NCBI GenBank assembly: GCA_017624025.1
Contig: JAGANY010000016.1
Span: 49,717 to 113,716, forward strand
Origin: Ruminiclostridium sp.
GTDB lineage: Bacteria; Bacillota; Clostridia; Oscillospirales; Ruminococcaceae
Direction of reading: 5' to 3'
DNA: 64,000 nucleotides
The translations under genes and the position numbers were made by a program. Shown in pieces: positions 25,384 to 34,060 of this stretch. Under the pieces are notes generated by a model that was not told the origin of the DNA, ran no database searches, and saw nothing but the letters and a program-made list of their open reading frames with translations. The first letter of the stretch is position 1. Every line of letters starts with the position of its first letter.

Positions 25384-26542
25384 GATAAAAAGAACAGTTG
25401 CGGTTCTGCTGGGTATTGCGGTTCTTACGGGCTGTACCGCCGAGGCTGTACAGGCCAACACAATGCCTGCCGCCGCATACGTTACGGATGAGACAACAAT
25501 TACCACAACAGTTACAACAACCACAGAAAAGCCTGTACTTACTACAACTATAACCGAGGGCGTAACTGCCGCTCCCGTAACCTCTCCCGAAGAGACAACG
25601 GTAAAAACAATAACCGAAGCAACAACTGAAAAGACAACAGCGTCAACAACTTCTGTTTCGACTACGACCGCCCCGAAAGCAACCACAAAAGTTACGACTG
25701 CTCCGAAAACAACCACGACTGCAAAGAGAGAGCCGAAGCCTGTAAAATATACCAACACCATAACGCTTCTCGGACCTAACGTTGTATATACGGGCGAAAG
25801 CTTTAAGTTTACATATAAAATAAGCCACAGAAACGCTGAGCGTGCTTCTGTACTCTGGCAGATGGTCGGAGGTTCGGGAAAGCTTTATAATGACGGTACC
25901 TTTGAGGCAACAGCCCCGGGCATCGTTACCCTTAAGGTTTCCGATATTTCCAACGGTTTAAGCGATACTCTCGAGGTTCACGTTGTTGACAGCCCTGAGG
26001 ACATTGATTTTGTATGCGAGGTAAACGGAATACCTATAGCGAATAAGACCTATCCTGTTCCGAAGGACTATAATCCAGGGCTTCTTACGGAAACCTATGA
26101 CGCATTTATGGAGCTTAAGCAGGCTGCATATCTTGAAGGAATAGAAATAAACTTTATGTCGGGCTTCCGTTCCTACCAGGAGCAGGTCGAGGTATATCAC
26201 GGCTGGAACGATGTTTATTCGGAGCAGGCTGACCGTGTATCTGCCCGCCCCGGACATTCTGAGCACCAGCTTGGACTTGCTATCGACGTAAACTCAATCG
26301 AGTTCACCTTTGCAGACACTCCCGAAGGGCTCTGGCTTGCTGAAAACTGCTGGAAATACGGCTTTATTATACGTTATAAAGAGGGCACAGAGCATATCAC
26401 AGGTTATATATATGAACCCTGGCATATAAGATATCTCGGTAAGGAGATTGCCGAAGAGGTTCATTTCAGCGGTCTTACATTAGAAGAATATCTCGGAATT
26501 GATTCTTATTATAGAATCGAAGAGTATGTTTTTGAGGAATGA
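25376..26542 (+). CDS. VanY-type D-Ala-D-Ala carboxypeptidase lipoprotein with Ig-like domain
   Basis: About 388 aa. The signal peptide ends in lipobox LTGC; a Thr-rich linker of about 85 residues (runs of TTT, PKTTTT) spans the wall; an Ig2-like domain follows (VVYTGESFKFTY to TLEVHVVDSP); the C-terminal zinc peptidase domain has SGFRSYQEQV, ARPGHSEHQLGLAIDVN (SxHxxGxAxD) and YEPWHIRYLG. This is the VanY/DdcY class that cleaves the last D-Ala of peptidoglycan stems. I take TTG 25376 (GGAGG at 25360-25364, 11-base spacing); CTG 25373 or TTG 25367 are alternatives. It overlaps the CapA-like gene by 8 bases. Confidence 0.88.
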   Translation: MNKIKRTVAVLLGIAVLTGCTAEAVQANTMPAAAYVTDETTITTTVTTTTEKPVLTTTITEGVTAAPVTSPEETTVKTITEATTEKTTASTTSVSTTTAPKATTKVTTAPKTTTTAKREPKPVKYTNTITLLGPNVVYTGESFKFTYKISHRNAERASVLWQMVGGSGKLYNDGTFEATAPGIVTLKVSDISNGLSDTLEVHVVDSPEDIDFVCEVNGIPIANKTYPVPKDYNPGLLTETYDAFMELKQAAYLEGIEINFMSGFRSYQEQVEVYHGWNDVYSEQADRVSARPGHSEHQLGLAIDVNSIEFTFADTPEGLWLAENCWKYGFIIRYKEGTEHITGYIYEPWHIRYLGKEIAEEVHFSGLTLEEYLGIDSYYRIEEYVFEE

Positions 26543-26544
26543 TA

Positions 26545-27060
26545 ATGACTGAAGAAGAAATAGACTGGAAAGAATATGAAAGGGAACGGAAGAAACAACA
26601 GGGATGCGTTGTTTTAACAGTATTCTTTGCTCTTTTATTTCTTATTGGCGGGTATTTTTCTTTTCGTTTGGTTTTCGATAACGGCGGGAAAATTTATCGT
26701 TATGAAAATCCTAATGAAGAAAGAAAAACTGAAATAATTGAAGTTTATGGTCTTTCGGATAGTATAGATTACGATATTGAAGCTGTAAGCATTATGTGGA
26801 GTATAAGAGATTCATTTATTGTTCTCGAACTTAATGAAAGCGATTTTGAAGCTTTTAAAACTGCTAATCCTGAAATATGTTCAGCCTCGTATGAATATAA
26901 AACCGAATCATTTATATTTAAAACCGTAAATTATCGTCCTGTCAGAGATGATGACGAAAAAATAACTGTGCGTTATTCGGAAGATAAGATTTATATTTCA
27001 GCGTTCAGTTATGATGTTAATGATATAAGCGAGATTGTTTTTGGATACTTCGGAAATTAA
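26545..27060 (+). CDS. Single-pass membrane protein, unknown
   Basis: 171 aa, with one helix near residues 18-40 (VVLTVFFALLFLIGGYFSF) and an extracytoplasmic beta-rich domain of about 130 residues. I do not recognise it. An ATG at 26539 overlaps the VanY stop, but GAGGA at 26534-26538 leaves no spacing to it and six bases to ATG 26545, so the latter is chosen. It is richer in A and T than the two genes before it. Tandem terminators follow. Confidence 0.65.
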   Translation: MTEEEIDWKEYERERKKQQGCVVLTVFFALLFLIGGYFSFRLVFDNGGKIYRYENPNEERKTEIIEVYGLSDSIDYDIEAVSIMWSIRDSFIVLELNESDFEAFKTANPEICSASYEYKTESFIFKTVNYRPVRDDDEKITVRYSEDKIYISAFSYDVNDISEIVFGYFGN

Positions 27061-27082
27061 TAATATATTCAGATTTTATTAT

Positions 27083-27169
27083 GAAAGCCACAGATTTTTT
27101 CTGTGGCTTTCTTCTTGCTTCTCTCGTTTTAAACAAACTTAAAGCCACAGATTTTACTCTGTGGCTTTT
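27083..27169. terminator. Tandem bidirectional terminators between convergent genes
   Basis: Two similar hairpins: GAAAGCCACAG (27083-27093)/CTGTGGCTTTC (27101-27111) and AAAGCCACAG (27141-27150)/CTGTGGCTTT (27159-27168). They share the same stem, so one likely arose by duplication; each has A- or T-rich flanks for both strands and separates the membrane protein from pnp. Confidence 0.8.
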
Positions 27170-27176
27170 GCGTTTA

Positions 27177-29312
27177 TTAGTTGTTGTCAGAGGAAGCCTG
27201 TGCCTTCTTCTTTGCTTCGATATCAGCAAGAGCTTCTTTTCTTGAAAGACCGATCTTGCCCTGGTTGTCGATCTTGATAATCTTAACGATAATCTGGTCG
27301 CCAACGTCACAAACGTCTTCTACCTTTTCAACACGTCTGTTTTCGAGCTCGGAGATATGAACCATACCTTCCTTGCCGGGAGCGAATTCTACGAATGCAC
27401 CGAATTCCTTAACACGTACAACCTTACCCTTATAGATAGCACCGATTTCGGGTTCAGTAACGATAGACTTGATTGTGTCGAGACAAGCATTAGCCTTTTC
27501 GCCGTTGTTGCCACAGATAAATACGTTGCCTTCTTCGTCAATGTCAATCTTAACTTCAAAGTCAGCACAAAGCTTCTGGATAACCTTACCGCCTGTACCG
27601 ATAACTTCTCTTATCTTGTCAACAGGCACCTTTGTGCTTATCATCTTAGGAGCATATTCGTTTACAGTAGCTCTGGGAGCGGGGATAGCCTTAAGCATTA
27701 CTTCGTCAAGAATCTTGATTCTTGCCTTATGAGTCTTAGCGAACGCGTCAGCGATAATTTCGGGAGTAAGACCGTCAATCTTAAGGTCCATCTGGATAGC
27801 TGTGATACCCTTGTGTGTACCGCCTACCTTAAAGTCCATATCGCCGTAGAAGTCTTCGAGACCCTGGATATCAACCATTGTCATCCAGCGGTCGCCTTCT
27901 GTGATAAGACCACATGAGATACCTGCTACAGGAGCCTTAATCGGAACGCCGGCATCCATAAGTGCGAGAGTAGAACCACAGATAGAAGCCTGGGAAGTAG
28001 AACCGTTTGAAGAAAGAACTTCGGATACGAGTCTTATAGCGTAAGGGAATTCTTCAACAGGGGGAATAACGGGCTCTAATGCTCTCTGAGCTAAAGCACC
28101 GTGGCCGATTTCTCTTCTGCCGGGGCCTCTGCTTGCCTTTGTTTCACCAACGGAGTAAGCAGGGAAGTTATAGTGGTGCATATATCTCTTTGTATCTTCT
28201 TCGTCAATACCTTCGAGCTTCTGTGCGTCGCTTACAGGGCCTAAAGTAGCAACTGTAAGAACCTGTGTCTGACCTCTTGTGAAGAGACCGGAACCGTGAA
28301 CTCTCGGTAAAAGGTTTACTTCGGAAGCTAAAGGTCTCATATCGTCCATACCACGGCCGTCAACACGCTTCTGTTCGTCGAGTAACCAGCGTCTTACGAT
28401 AACCTTCTGGAGCTTATAGATTGCTTCGTCAATCATAGAAGCCTGGTCGGGATAGATTTCGTCATACTTTTCGTGAATAGCGTCCTTGATAGGCTGGAGT
28501 CTTGCTTCACGGATGTTCTTGTCGTCTGTATCGAGGGCATACTTAACCTGGTCGCCGAATTCTTCCATAAGTGCGTCGATAAGGTTGTGGTCGATTTCCA
28601 TAGAGGGGAATTCGAACTTGGGCTTACCGATAGCAGCCTGGATTTCCTTGATGAAAGGAATGATGGACTTGTTGATTTCTTCGTGACCTGCCATAATAGC
28701 CTTGAGCATTGTGTCGTCGTCAACTTCGTTAGCACCGGCTTCGATCATAACGACCTTCTTTTCGCTGGAAGCAACTGTAAGCTGTAAATCGGACTTTGCT
28801 CTCTGTTCAGCGTCGGGCATAAGCACGATTTCGCCGTCAACGAGACCAACAGAAATACCGCCGATAGGTCCGTTCCACGGAATATCGGAGATTGTAACAG
28901 CTACGGAAGCACCGATCATAGAAAGGATTTCGGGCTGTGTGTCGGGGTCAACAGCTAAAACTGTCATAACGATAGCTACGTCGTTTCTCATATCCTTGGG
29001 GAAGAGAGGACGCATAGGACGGTCAACTACACGGGAAGTAAGGATAGCCTTTTCGCTGGGACGTCCTTCTCTCTTTAAGAAACCGCCGGGAATCTTACCT
29101 ACGGAGTAGAGCTTTTCTTCGTAATCTACGGAGAGCGGGAAGAAATCTACGCCGTCGCGGGGCTTAGGGCTTGCTGTAACGTTTACCATTACAACGGATT
29201 CGCCGTAGCGGATCCAGCAGGAGCCGTTAGCAAGTCCGCATACCTTGCCAGTTTCAACAGTTAATTCTCTGCCGGCAAAGGTAGTTTTAAAAGTTCTGTA
29301 ATTATCGAACAT
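27177..29312 (-). CDS. pnp: Polynucleotide phosphorylase
   Basis: A 711-aa phosphorolytic 3'-5' exoribonuclease of RNA turnover. The two RNase PH domains are seen (TFAGRELTVETGKVCGLANG at the N-terminus; second core with GQTQVLTVATLG, SNGSTSQASICG and MDFKVGGTHKGITAIQMD), followed by a KH domain (VPVDKIREVIGTGGKVIQKL) and an S1 domain (GAIYKGKVVRVKEFGAFVEF). The length is normal. It follows rpsO with a 178-base gap, the common rpsO-pnp order, and has AAGGAGGAACAG before ATG. Confidence 0.97.
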   Translation of the reverse strand: MFDNYRTFKTTFAGRELTVETGKVCGLANGSCWIRYGESVVMVNVTASPKPRDGVDFFPLSVDYEEKLYSVGKIPGGFLKREGRPSEKAILTSRVVDRPMRPLFPKDMRNDVAIVMTVLAVDPDTQPEILSMIGASVAVTISDIPWNGPIGGISVGLVDGEIVLMPDAEQRAKSDLQLTVASSEKKVVMIEAGANEVDDDTMLKAIMAGHEEINKSIIPFIKEIQAAIGKPKFEFPSMEIDHNLIDALMEEFGDQVKYALDTDDKNIREARLQPIKDAIHEKYDEIYPDQASMIDEAIYKLQKVIVRRWLLDEQKRVDGRGMDDMRPLASEVNLLPRVHGSGLFTRGQTQVLTVATLGPVSDAQKLEGIDEEDTKRYMHHYNFPAYSVGETKASRGPGRREIGHGALAQRALEPVIPPVEEFPYAIRLVSEVLSSNGSTSQASICGSTLALMDAGVPIKAPVAGISCGLITEGDRWMTMVDIQGLEDFYGDMDFKVGGTHKGITAIQMDLKIDGLTPEIIADAFAKTHKARIKILDEVMLKAIPAPRATVNEYAPKMISTKVPVDKIREVIGTGGKVIQKLCADFEVKIDIDEEGNVFICGNNGEKANACLDTIKSIVTEPEIGAIYKGKVVRVKEFGAFVEFAPGKEGMVHISELENRRVEKVEDVCDVGDQIIVKIIKIDNQGKIGLSRKEALADIEAKKKAQASSDNN

Positions 29313-29419
29313 TTCTGTTCCTCCTTGTAATTTTTTTATTCACAAGGTACAGATTTTTTTTAGCAATAAAGTCAGCCTGAAAAAAGCTTTCAGACTCAGT
29401 TTACCGCTAAAGCCTCTGT

Positions 29420-29482
29420 ACCTGTAAAGTTCATAAGATTGGTAAAAAGGGCAGAACGGCACGACCATTCTACCCCTTCCGA
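29420..29482 (-). terminator. Partial terminator/processing hairpin between rpsO and pnp
   Basis: On the minus strand GGG-TAGAATGG-TCGTG-CCGTTCT-GCCC followed by TTTTT lies just after rpsO. The remaining spacer to pnp has further pairing (CTGAGTCTGAAAGC, GCTTTTTTCAGGCTGAC). In E. coli this spacer is the RNase III site that starts pnp autoregulation; a similar use here is inference. Confidence 0.5.
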
Positions 29483-29490
29483 TGCATGAA

Positions 29491-29757
29491 TTACTTACGG
29501 ATACCAAGCTTTGCAATGATTGCACGGTAACGTTCGATATCCTTCTTCTGAAGGTAACCGAGAAGGTTACGTCTCTTACCTACCATCTTGAAGAGACCTC
29601 TTCTGGAGTGGTGGTCCTTCTGATGAGTCTTTAAGTGTTCGGTAAGATCGTTGATTCTCTTTGTGAGAATAGCAATCTGTACTTCGGGAGAACCTGTATC
29701 GTTTTCACTTGTACGGTTCGCTTCGATGATAGCTGTCTTTTCGTCTTTGAGCATCAT
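29491..29757 (-). CDS. rpsO: 30S ribosomal protein S15
   Basis: 88 aa, the normal length. S15 binds 16S rRNA helices 20-22 and nucleates the platform of the small subunit. The sequence has [22 protein letters not shown], the conserved [23 protein letters not shown] and the C-terminal [19 protein letters not shown] lies nine bases before the ATG. The 118-base leader after the promoter could fold as an S15 autoregulatory element, which was not tested. Confidence 0.97.
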   Translation of the reverse strand: MMLKDEKTAIIEANRTSENDTGSPEVQIAILTKRINDLTEHLKTHQKDHHSRRGLFKMVGKRRNLLGYLQKKDIERYRAIIAKLGIRK

Positions 29758-29875
29758 AATAAATACACCTCTTTAAAAATTTTTGCACTCACATAGCATA
29801 GGGCAACAGTGTTTCTCTTACAAAGAGCATAAGCCACAACGCCAAGTGTGTGTAACTGCATAACACAGCAAATTT

Positions 29876-29904
29876 ATTATATCACAAAAATATCTCTTTG
29901 TAAA
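29876..29904 (-). promoter_or_regulatory. Promoter of rpsO-pnp
   Basis: Minus strand TTTACA (29904-29899), 17-base spacer, TATAAT (29881-29876). Confidence 0.75.
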
Positions 29905-29958
29905 GAGTTTTTTAAAATTTATTTAATAATAATGTGTGCCGTTGATTGCAAAAAACTC

Positions 29959-29987
29959 TTGACAAGAAGGAATGAAAATTGTATAAT
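29959..29987 (+). promoter_or_regulatory. Promoter of the ComFB-like gene
   Basis: TTGACA (29959-29964), 17-base spacer, TATAAT (29982-29987): full consensus. Confidence 0.8.
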
Positions 29988-30027
29988 ATTAACAAATAGT
30001 AACTTGCTTGAAAGGTTGGTAATAAAA

Positions 30028-30294
30028 ATGGCTCTTATAAATACAATGGAAGAAATCGTTGACTTAAAATTAAAGGAACTTCTTGTTGATGTTGACTGCT
30101 GTAAGTGTGAACATTGCTATGAGGATATAAAGTGCCTCGCACTCAACGCTCTTCCCTCAAAATACGTAAGCACTGCAAAGGGCGAGCTTTTCTCGAAGCT
30201 TTCACAGGCTATGATAAAACAGCATTCTATCGACGTTAATATTGCCGTTATTAACGCTATCGAGTTCGTTAAGACTCATCCTAAGCACCACTGA
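30028..30294 (+). CDS. ComFB-like late-competence family protein
   Basis: 88 aa from ATG 30028, with AAAGG about 13 bases before it. NTMEEIVDLKLKELL, a Cys cluster CCKCEHCYEDIKCLALNAL and LPSKYVSTAKGELFSKL match the ComFB family, which in cyanobacteria binds cyclic nucleotides and in Bacillus lies in the comF operon without a proven role. Four or five Cys within 20 residues suggest a bound metal. It stands alone, away from comFA or comFC, so a competence role cannot be inferred from context. Confidence 0.8.
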   Translation: MALINTMEEIVDLKLKELLVDVDCCKCEHCYEDIKCLALNALPSKYVSTAKGELFSKLSQAMIKQHSIDVNIAVINAIEFVKTHPKHH

Positions 30295-30303
30295 TTTAAG
30301 TGA

Positions 30304-30459
30304 GTGATGAAAAGTGAAGAGTGAAAAGTTATGGTATCGCCTTACGGCGATGGATTTAAATAAAACTCTGCACAAACGCACTTCATAAAAGGCTTTTTTA
30401 AAATTCACGCCCACAGGGCGCTCCTCAACTATTCACTATTCATTATTCACTTTTCACTT
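30304..30459. repeat. MITE-like palindromic repeat, copy B
   Basis: Long terminal inverted repeats: AGTGAAGAGTGAAAAGTT (ending 30330) and AACTATTCACTATTCATTAT (from 30427) plus TCACTTTTCACTT (ending 30459). Inside are hairpin ATCGCC-TTAC-GGCGAT (30336-30351) and then GGATTTAAATAAAA, as in copy A. Fills the gap between the ComFB-like gene and the next terminator. Confidence 0.7.
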
Positions 30460-30493
30460 TATAAATCACATTATAGGGTTTATCGACAAGTTG

Positions 30494-30525
30494 AAAAACA
30501 GCTTCCATACGGAAGCTGTTTTTTT
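30494..30525. terminator. Terminator for the minus-strand 748-aa gene
   Basis: AAAAACAGCTTCC (30494-30506) / GGAAGCTGTTTTT (30511-30523). T-runs on both strands make it bidirectional. Confidence 0.8.
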
Positions 30526-32770
30526 ATTCGTCATCATCGTCAAGATTTACTCTTAAGAACGGACTTGCCTTTGCGTTTCCGAAAAGAGCGTTCATAACGT
30601 GCTTTGTCTTGTGAGAAATCGGCATACCGTCAGCGTCAAGCTCTTCTTCTTCGCTTCTGAAGCCGTCGTTTCTGTTCATTCCGTCGAGAATGTTCGCAAA
30701 ATTCGCCTTTTCGGGCTTAGCTTCTGCCTGTTCATTCTTCGGGAGAGTTATGGTGCGGTAAGCGGAGAAAGCCTTTGCGGAGGCTGCAGGAGTAGCAGGC
30801 GGAATGTGAGCGGGAGGCGGAGCAATTTCAACCTCTTCGGCTGAAAGCTGACCGTCTATCTGAATCTCTTCTTCCTGCTTCTCTTCCTTTTCACGCTTAT
30901 ATTCCTCGAGGGGCTGCTTTATTTTTTCGTAAGGCGACGGCTCGATATATGCGTTAAAGGAAGCGGTTTTCTTAGGTGTAAATACCTTTACGTCCTCTTC
31001 GATTTCACGCTTTGTACGGAAAAGCTTTACGTCTGAATCGTCGGGCTCAGGCATAGGTCTTATAACCTTCGGTGGTTCAGCGGTAAGGGGTGTGCTTTCG
31101 AAAGGAACAGCTTTCTTTTCCGTTTCACCGTTAGGTATTACAACCGTCTTCGGCTTTGAAAAATCAAATGCCTTTTCGGTATAGCTTGTATTAGGAGCGC
31201 TGCCTCTTATGATTTTTGTTGTGGGCTTAGGCGGAACATACTGAGGCTGAGGCTGCTGATAATAATGCTGCTGGGGCTGCTGTCTTTGTTCCTGTACAGC
31301 ATTTGCAGCGAACAGTCTTTTAACTGCTTCGAGGGTTGCCTTTTCGGATTCGGCAAGACTCTGCTTCTGCTGTGGAGCGGGACGCTCAACTCTTTCAAAT
31401 ACGAATTTCTTTACTTCCTTGCCTTCTTCGGTAAGCTCGATAGGCTCGGGCTTAGGTTCGGGTGGAGGCGGAGGGGGAGGAGTACGCTTTTTAGAGGCAT
31501 ATTCATCGCCTCTTGAAAGCTCGATAAAGTCTTCGAGGTCTTTTTCTCCTGCTACGCCCGTAAGAAGCTTTTCTTTAAGACGAAGCTCAGCCTGGTACCA
31601 GAGTGAGAAGTCACGCTGTGTCATATCCACGTTGACTCTTGAAGCCATTTCTTTATAAAGAGCCTCGAGCTTTTCATTTACATAGCTCTTGTCCATAGGC
31701 TCGTTCTTCGGTTCAATAACGATAAATGCGGGTTCTTCCGCTTCGGGAAGCTGAACAGGGGTTTCCTTTCCGCTGTTCATAACTTCGACGCATACGGTTC
31801 CGTCCTTCTGTGGAATATTACAGTAATTATAGGGATATTCCTCGTCCTTAAGGAAGAATTCTCCGCATCTCGGACATTTGCGGAGTACGCCGCCGCTTTC
31901 GATTGTAGCGTCGATTTCAAGGTCAATAACCGCCTTGAATGAAGTAGGAATATAAATATGCTGGGGGATTCCCGACATAGATTTTATTATTGTATTTACG
32001 AGGCTGTCGTTTTTGTCGGGGATATACTGCTTGATGACCGAGAAAGCGTCCATAGCTGTCTGGTCGATAAGCTCGGGATTGTTCTTTGCCTTATATGTAC
32101 GTTCAGGATAGTCCATATTATTGAGGACATTTCTTACGATTTCCTTTGAGGCGTTGGAAAGAACAAAGGGCGAATTAGGCACACGGCCGGCAGTATATAC
32201 ACCGCACATACCTATGTCTTCAACAGGAAAACCCTGTTCATTTGCGGCAACGTTAAACATAAGGTCGAAATAATTTGCTCTGCAGGACGCTTCCATAGGA
32301 GAAGCAGGGTTCGCACCAAAGACAAAATCGACCTTACGCTGTGCGTATTCCTGCAGCTTAAGGAGATTTGTCCATTCGTTTATAGCATGGTTATGACGAT
32401 ATTCAGAAAGACGGCTGAAAACAGCCTTTTCGAAATCGTTTCTGCAACGCATAAAGCTCTGCCAGAGACTTGCCGCACTTATCTCGTTCTGCTTGCAGAG
32501 ATGGTCTATCCAGCAGTCTATAACGATTTTTTCGAACTTTGTACGCATATTCTGCTCATAGTATTTATGACAGCCCGAAATTGAGTTGCGTATAGAAAAA
32601 ACGTCCTCGACATTGTATTCCCCAGTGCGGTTTGCGAGACGGCAGAGGTCAGTACAATGGTTTAGAAAAAGCGTAAAATCATACTTACAGAAATTTATTA
32701 AATTGTTGGGGTAAAGCAGGGTATAGATTTCACTTGAATTCTTCCCTGTGATATTAAGCTGGCGAGTCAT
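30524..32770 (-). CDS. Large cytosolic protein with zinc ribbon and proline-rich tail, unknown
   Basis: A 748-aa protein I do not recognise. The first ~300 residues are helical and aromatic-rich; near residue 300 a ribbon-like site reads KCPRCGEFFLKDEE then NYCNIPQKDGTVC. After a helical stretch, from about residue 440 the sequence becomes low-complexity (TPPPPPPPEPKPEPIE, RQQPQQHYYQQPQPQY) and charged to the end, with EEEELDADG and a terminal DDDE. No signal peptide or membrane helix. The ribbon and helical part resemble the CGNR/DUF6076-like layout only loosely. It is 27 bases downstream of the membrane-protein gene and likely co-transcribed with it. Confidence 0.75.
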   Translation of the reverse strand: MTRQLNITGKNSSEIYTLLYPNNLINFCKYDFTLFLNHCTDLCRLANRTGEYNVEDVFSIRNSISGCHKYYEQNMRTKFEKIVIDCWIDHLCKQNEISAASLWQSFMRCRNDFEKAVFSRLSEYRHNHAINEWTNLLKLQEYAQRKVDFVFGANPASPMEASCRANYFDLMFNVAANEQGFPVEDIGMCGVYTAGRVPNSPFVLSNASKEIVRNVLNNMDYPERTYKAKNNPELIDQTAMDAFSVIKQYIPDKNDSLVNTIIKSMSGIPQHIYIPTSFKAVIDLEIDATIESGGVLRKCPRCGEFFLKDEEYPYNYCNIPQKDGTVCVEVMNSGKETPVQLPEAEEPAFIVIEPKNEPMDKSYVNEKLEALYKEMASRVNVDMTQRDFSLWYQAELRLKEKLLTGVAGEKDLEDFIELSRGDEYASKKRTPPPPPPPEPKPEPIELTEEGKEVKKFVFERVERPAPQQKQSLAESEKATLEAVKRLFAANAVQEQRQQPQQHYYQQPQPQYVPPKPTTKIIRGSAPNTSYTEKAFDFSKPKTVVIPNGETEKKAVPFESTPLTAEPPKVIRPMPEPDDSDVKLFRTKREIEEDVKVFTPKKTASFNAYIEPSPYEKIKQPLEEYKREKEEKQEEEIQIDGQLSAEEVEIAPPPAHIPPATPAASAKAFSAYRTITLPKNEQAEAKPEKANFANILDGMNRNDGFRSEEEELDADGMPISHKTKHVMNALFGNAKASPFLRVNLDDDDE

Positions 32771-32797
32771 TTTTATGACCTGTCCTTTCCCATTTGT

Positions 32798-33703
32798 TTA
32801 TTCGGAAGCTTCAGTTTCTTCGGTTTCTTCTGTTTCTTCATTATCTTCGGGTGCGGTTGTTTCTTCTGTCTCTTCGTTATCGAAAATTATCGGTTTTTTT
32901 ACATTCGAAACCTCTTCGGTTTCTTCTTCCTCTTCCTTAGGAGTACGCTGTTGTTCGAAAAGCTCGGGGATATCCTTTAATCGTCCGTCGATATAAAGCT
33001 CATCGTCTTTTTCCCAATGATATTCGAGTTCGTCCATACGTACGGTTACGAGAACCTTAAGGCTGTCGAAATGACGGTAGGCATTAGCGAAAGGAAGCTC
33101 TATATCGTTTGCGGTTTCTTCAACATAGAATGTTGCGGAAATACGTTCAGGGTTGTCGTCATCGATGTATTTTACAAGACGGTAAGTATTCTTCGGGGAA
33201 TATTCGTAGGTATAAACTCTGTTTTCCAGGTCACAGTAGTGAAGATTCTGAGGAAGGAATGTCTGGGGAGTAAGATTGAAATGTAAGAGGGTAAGGTAAA
33301 CGAGTGCACCTACAACGAAAAGGAGCAGATATATTGTACCAAGTATCGTTTTAAGAGTTTCGCCTGCTCCGCTTGCGAGAAAGCAAAGAGCACATATTGC
33401 AAGAGGCGGAATAAGGAGATACCAGTTTCCGAAATCTATAATCATCATAAGGAATACGAGCAGAGGCGAAATACAAAGCACAAATCTCGTAAGAATCTGT
33501 TTACGGGTATAAATCATAAGTCCGCCGAATATAAAATTAACGAGGACATACAATAAAAACAGGGCAATAGGGTTTACAGGCTCTATTGAATAAGCGAAAG
33601 CGAGCCAGTCGATATAAACGAGAAATAATGGAAACGCAAGAGAAAACAGAGCGAAAAAGCGTTTACACCATTTATTTTTAAAGAATGCGAGAATTTTATC
33701 CAT
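32798..33703 (-). CDS. Polytopic membrane protein with acidic tail, unknown
   Basis: 301 aa with five to six membrane helices in the first half (FFALFSLAFPLFLVYIDWLA, ALFLLYVLVNFIFGGLMIY, WYLLIPPLAICALCFLASG, ILGTIYLLLFVVGALVYLTL), a beta-rich external or cytosolic domain (VYTYEYSPKNTYRLVKYI), and a tail of repeated Glu-Thr runs (TEETTAPEDNEETEETEET). It precedes the 748-aa gene by 27 bases. No family is recognised. The repetitive acidic tail is encoded by TTCTTC-type triplet repeats that could vary in length. Confidence 0.75.
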   Translation of the reverse strand: MDKILAFFKNKWCKRFFALFSLAFPLFLVYIDWLAFAYSIEPVNPIALFLLYVLVNFIFGGLMIYTRKQILTRFVLCISPLLVFLMMIIDFGNWYLLIPPLAICALCFLASGAGETLKTILGTIYLLLFVVGALVYLTLLHFNLTPQTFLPQNLHYCDLENRVYTYEYSPKNTYRLVKYIDDDNPERISATFYVEETANDIELPFANAYRHFDSLKVLVTVRMDELEYHWEKDDELYIDGRLKDIPELFEQQRTPKEEEEETEEVSNVKKPIIFDNEETEETTAPEDNEETEETEETEASE

Positions 33704-33826
33704 TTATATAAATCCTTTCTTTAACACACAAAGGGGTATAAAAACCCAATATATAATATTATTGTACACGAAATCACGCTGAATTTCAATACTATTAAGA
33801 AAATTTTTATAAAATTTGAAAAAATA

Positions 33827-33855
33827 TTGACAAAATGCGGTAAATATGCTATGAT
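33827..33855 (+). promoter_or_regulatory. Promoter of the mntP leader
   Basis: TTGACA (33827-33832), 17-base spacer, TATGAT (33850-33855). Confidence 0.8.
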
Positions 33856-33870
33856 AGTTGAACAATTAAA

Positions 33871-34036
33871 TACTCCGTGAGGGAGTAGCAGGCGTGTGTT
33901 ACGCAGTAATCCAACATACTGATTGAAAAATCTGGGTTACTTTAATTTGCGAGACTCATGGTATAACTGTAAAGCTATACCTGTGTCTTTTTTTATTGAA
34001 AATGATTCGGGTAGGCGTAAGGCTTGCCCTTTTTTT
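33871..34036 (+). ncRNA. Mn2+-sensing riboswitch (yybP-ykoY type) with terminator
   Basis: The ~170-base leader of mntP has the conserved GAGGGAGTAGC (33880-33890), a paired arm, GCGAGACTCATGGTATA near 33950-33966, and hairpin GGTATA/TATACC before a T-run. A second intrinsic terminator follows: GGGTAGGC (34009-34016) / GCTTGCCC (34022-34029) and TTTTTTT. yybP-ykoY RNAs bind Mn2+ and turn on manganese exporters when Mn2+ is high, which fits the gene below. Confidence 0.88.
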
Positions 34037-34060
34037 GCGGGCGGAAAGGGAATAACAACT

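Noticed and set aside
32798-32900. Microsatellite-like TTCTTC tract as a non-coding repeat
   Set aside because: It encodes the Glu/Thr tail of the membrane protein in frame and is better explained as coding low complexity.
33923-34060. N-terminal extension of MntP from an upstream in-frame start
   Set aside because: It would translate the riboswitch and its terminator; the family starts at the ATG at 34061.
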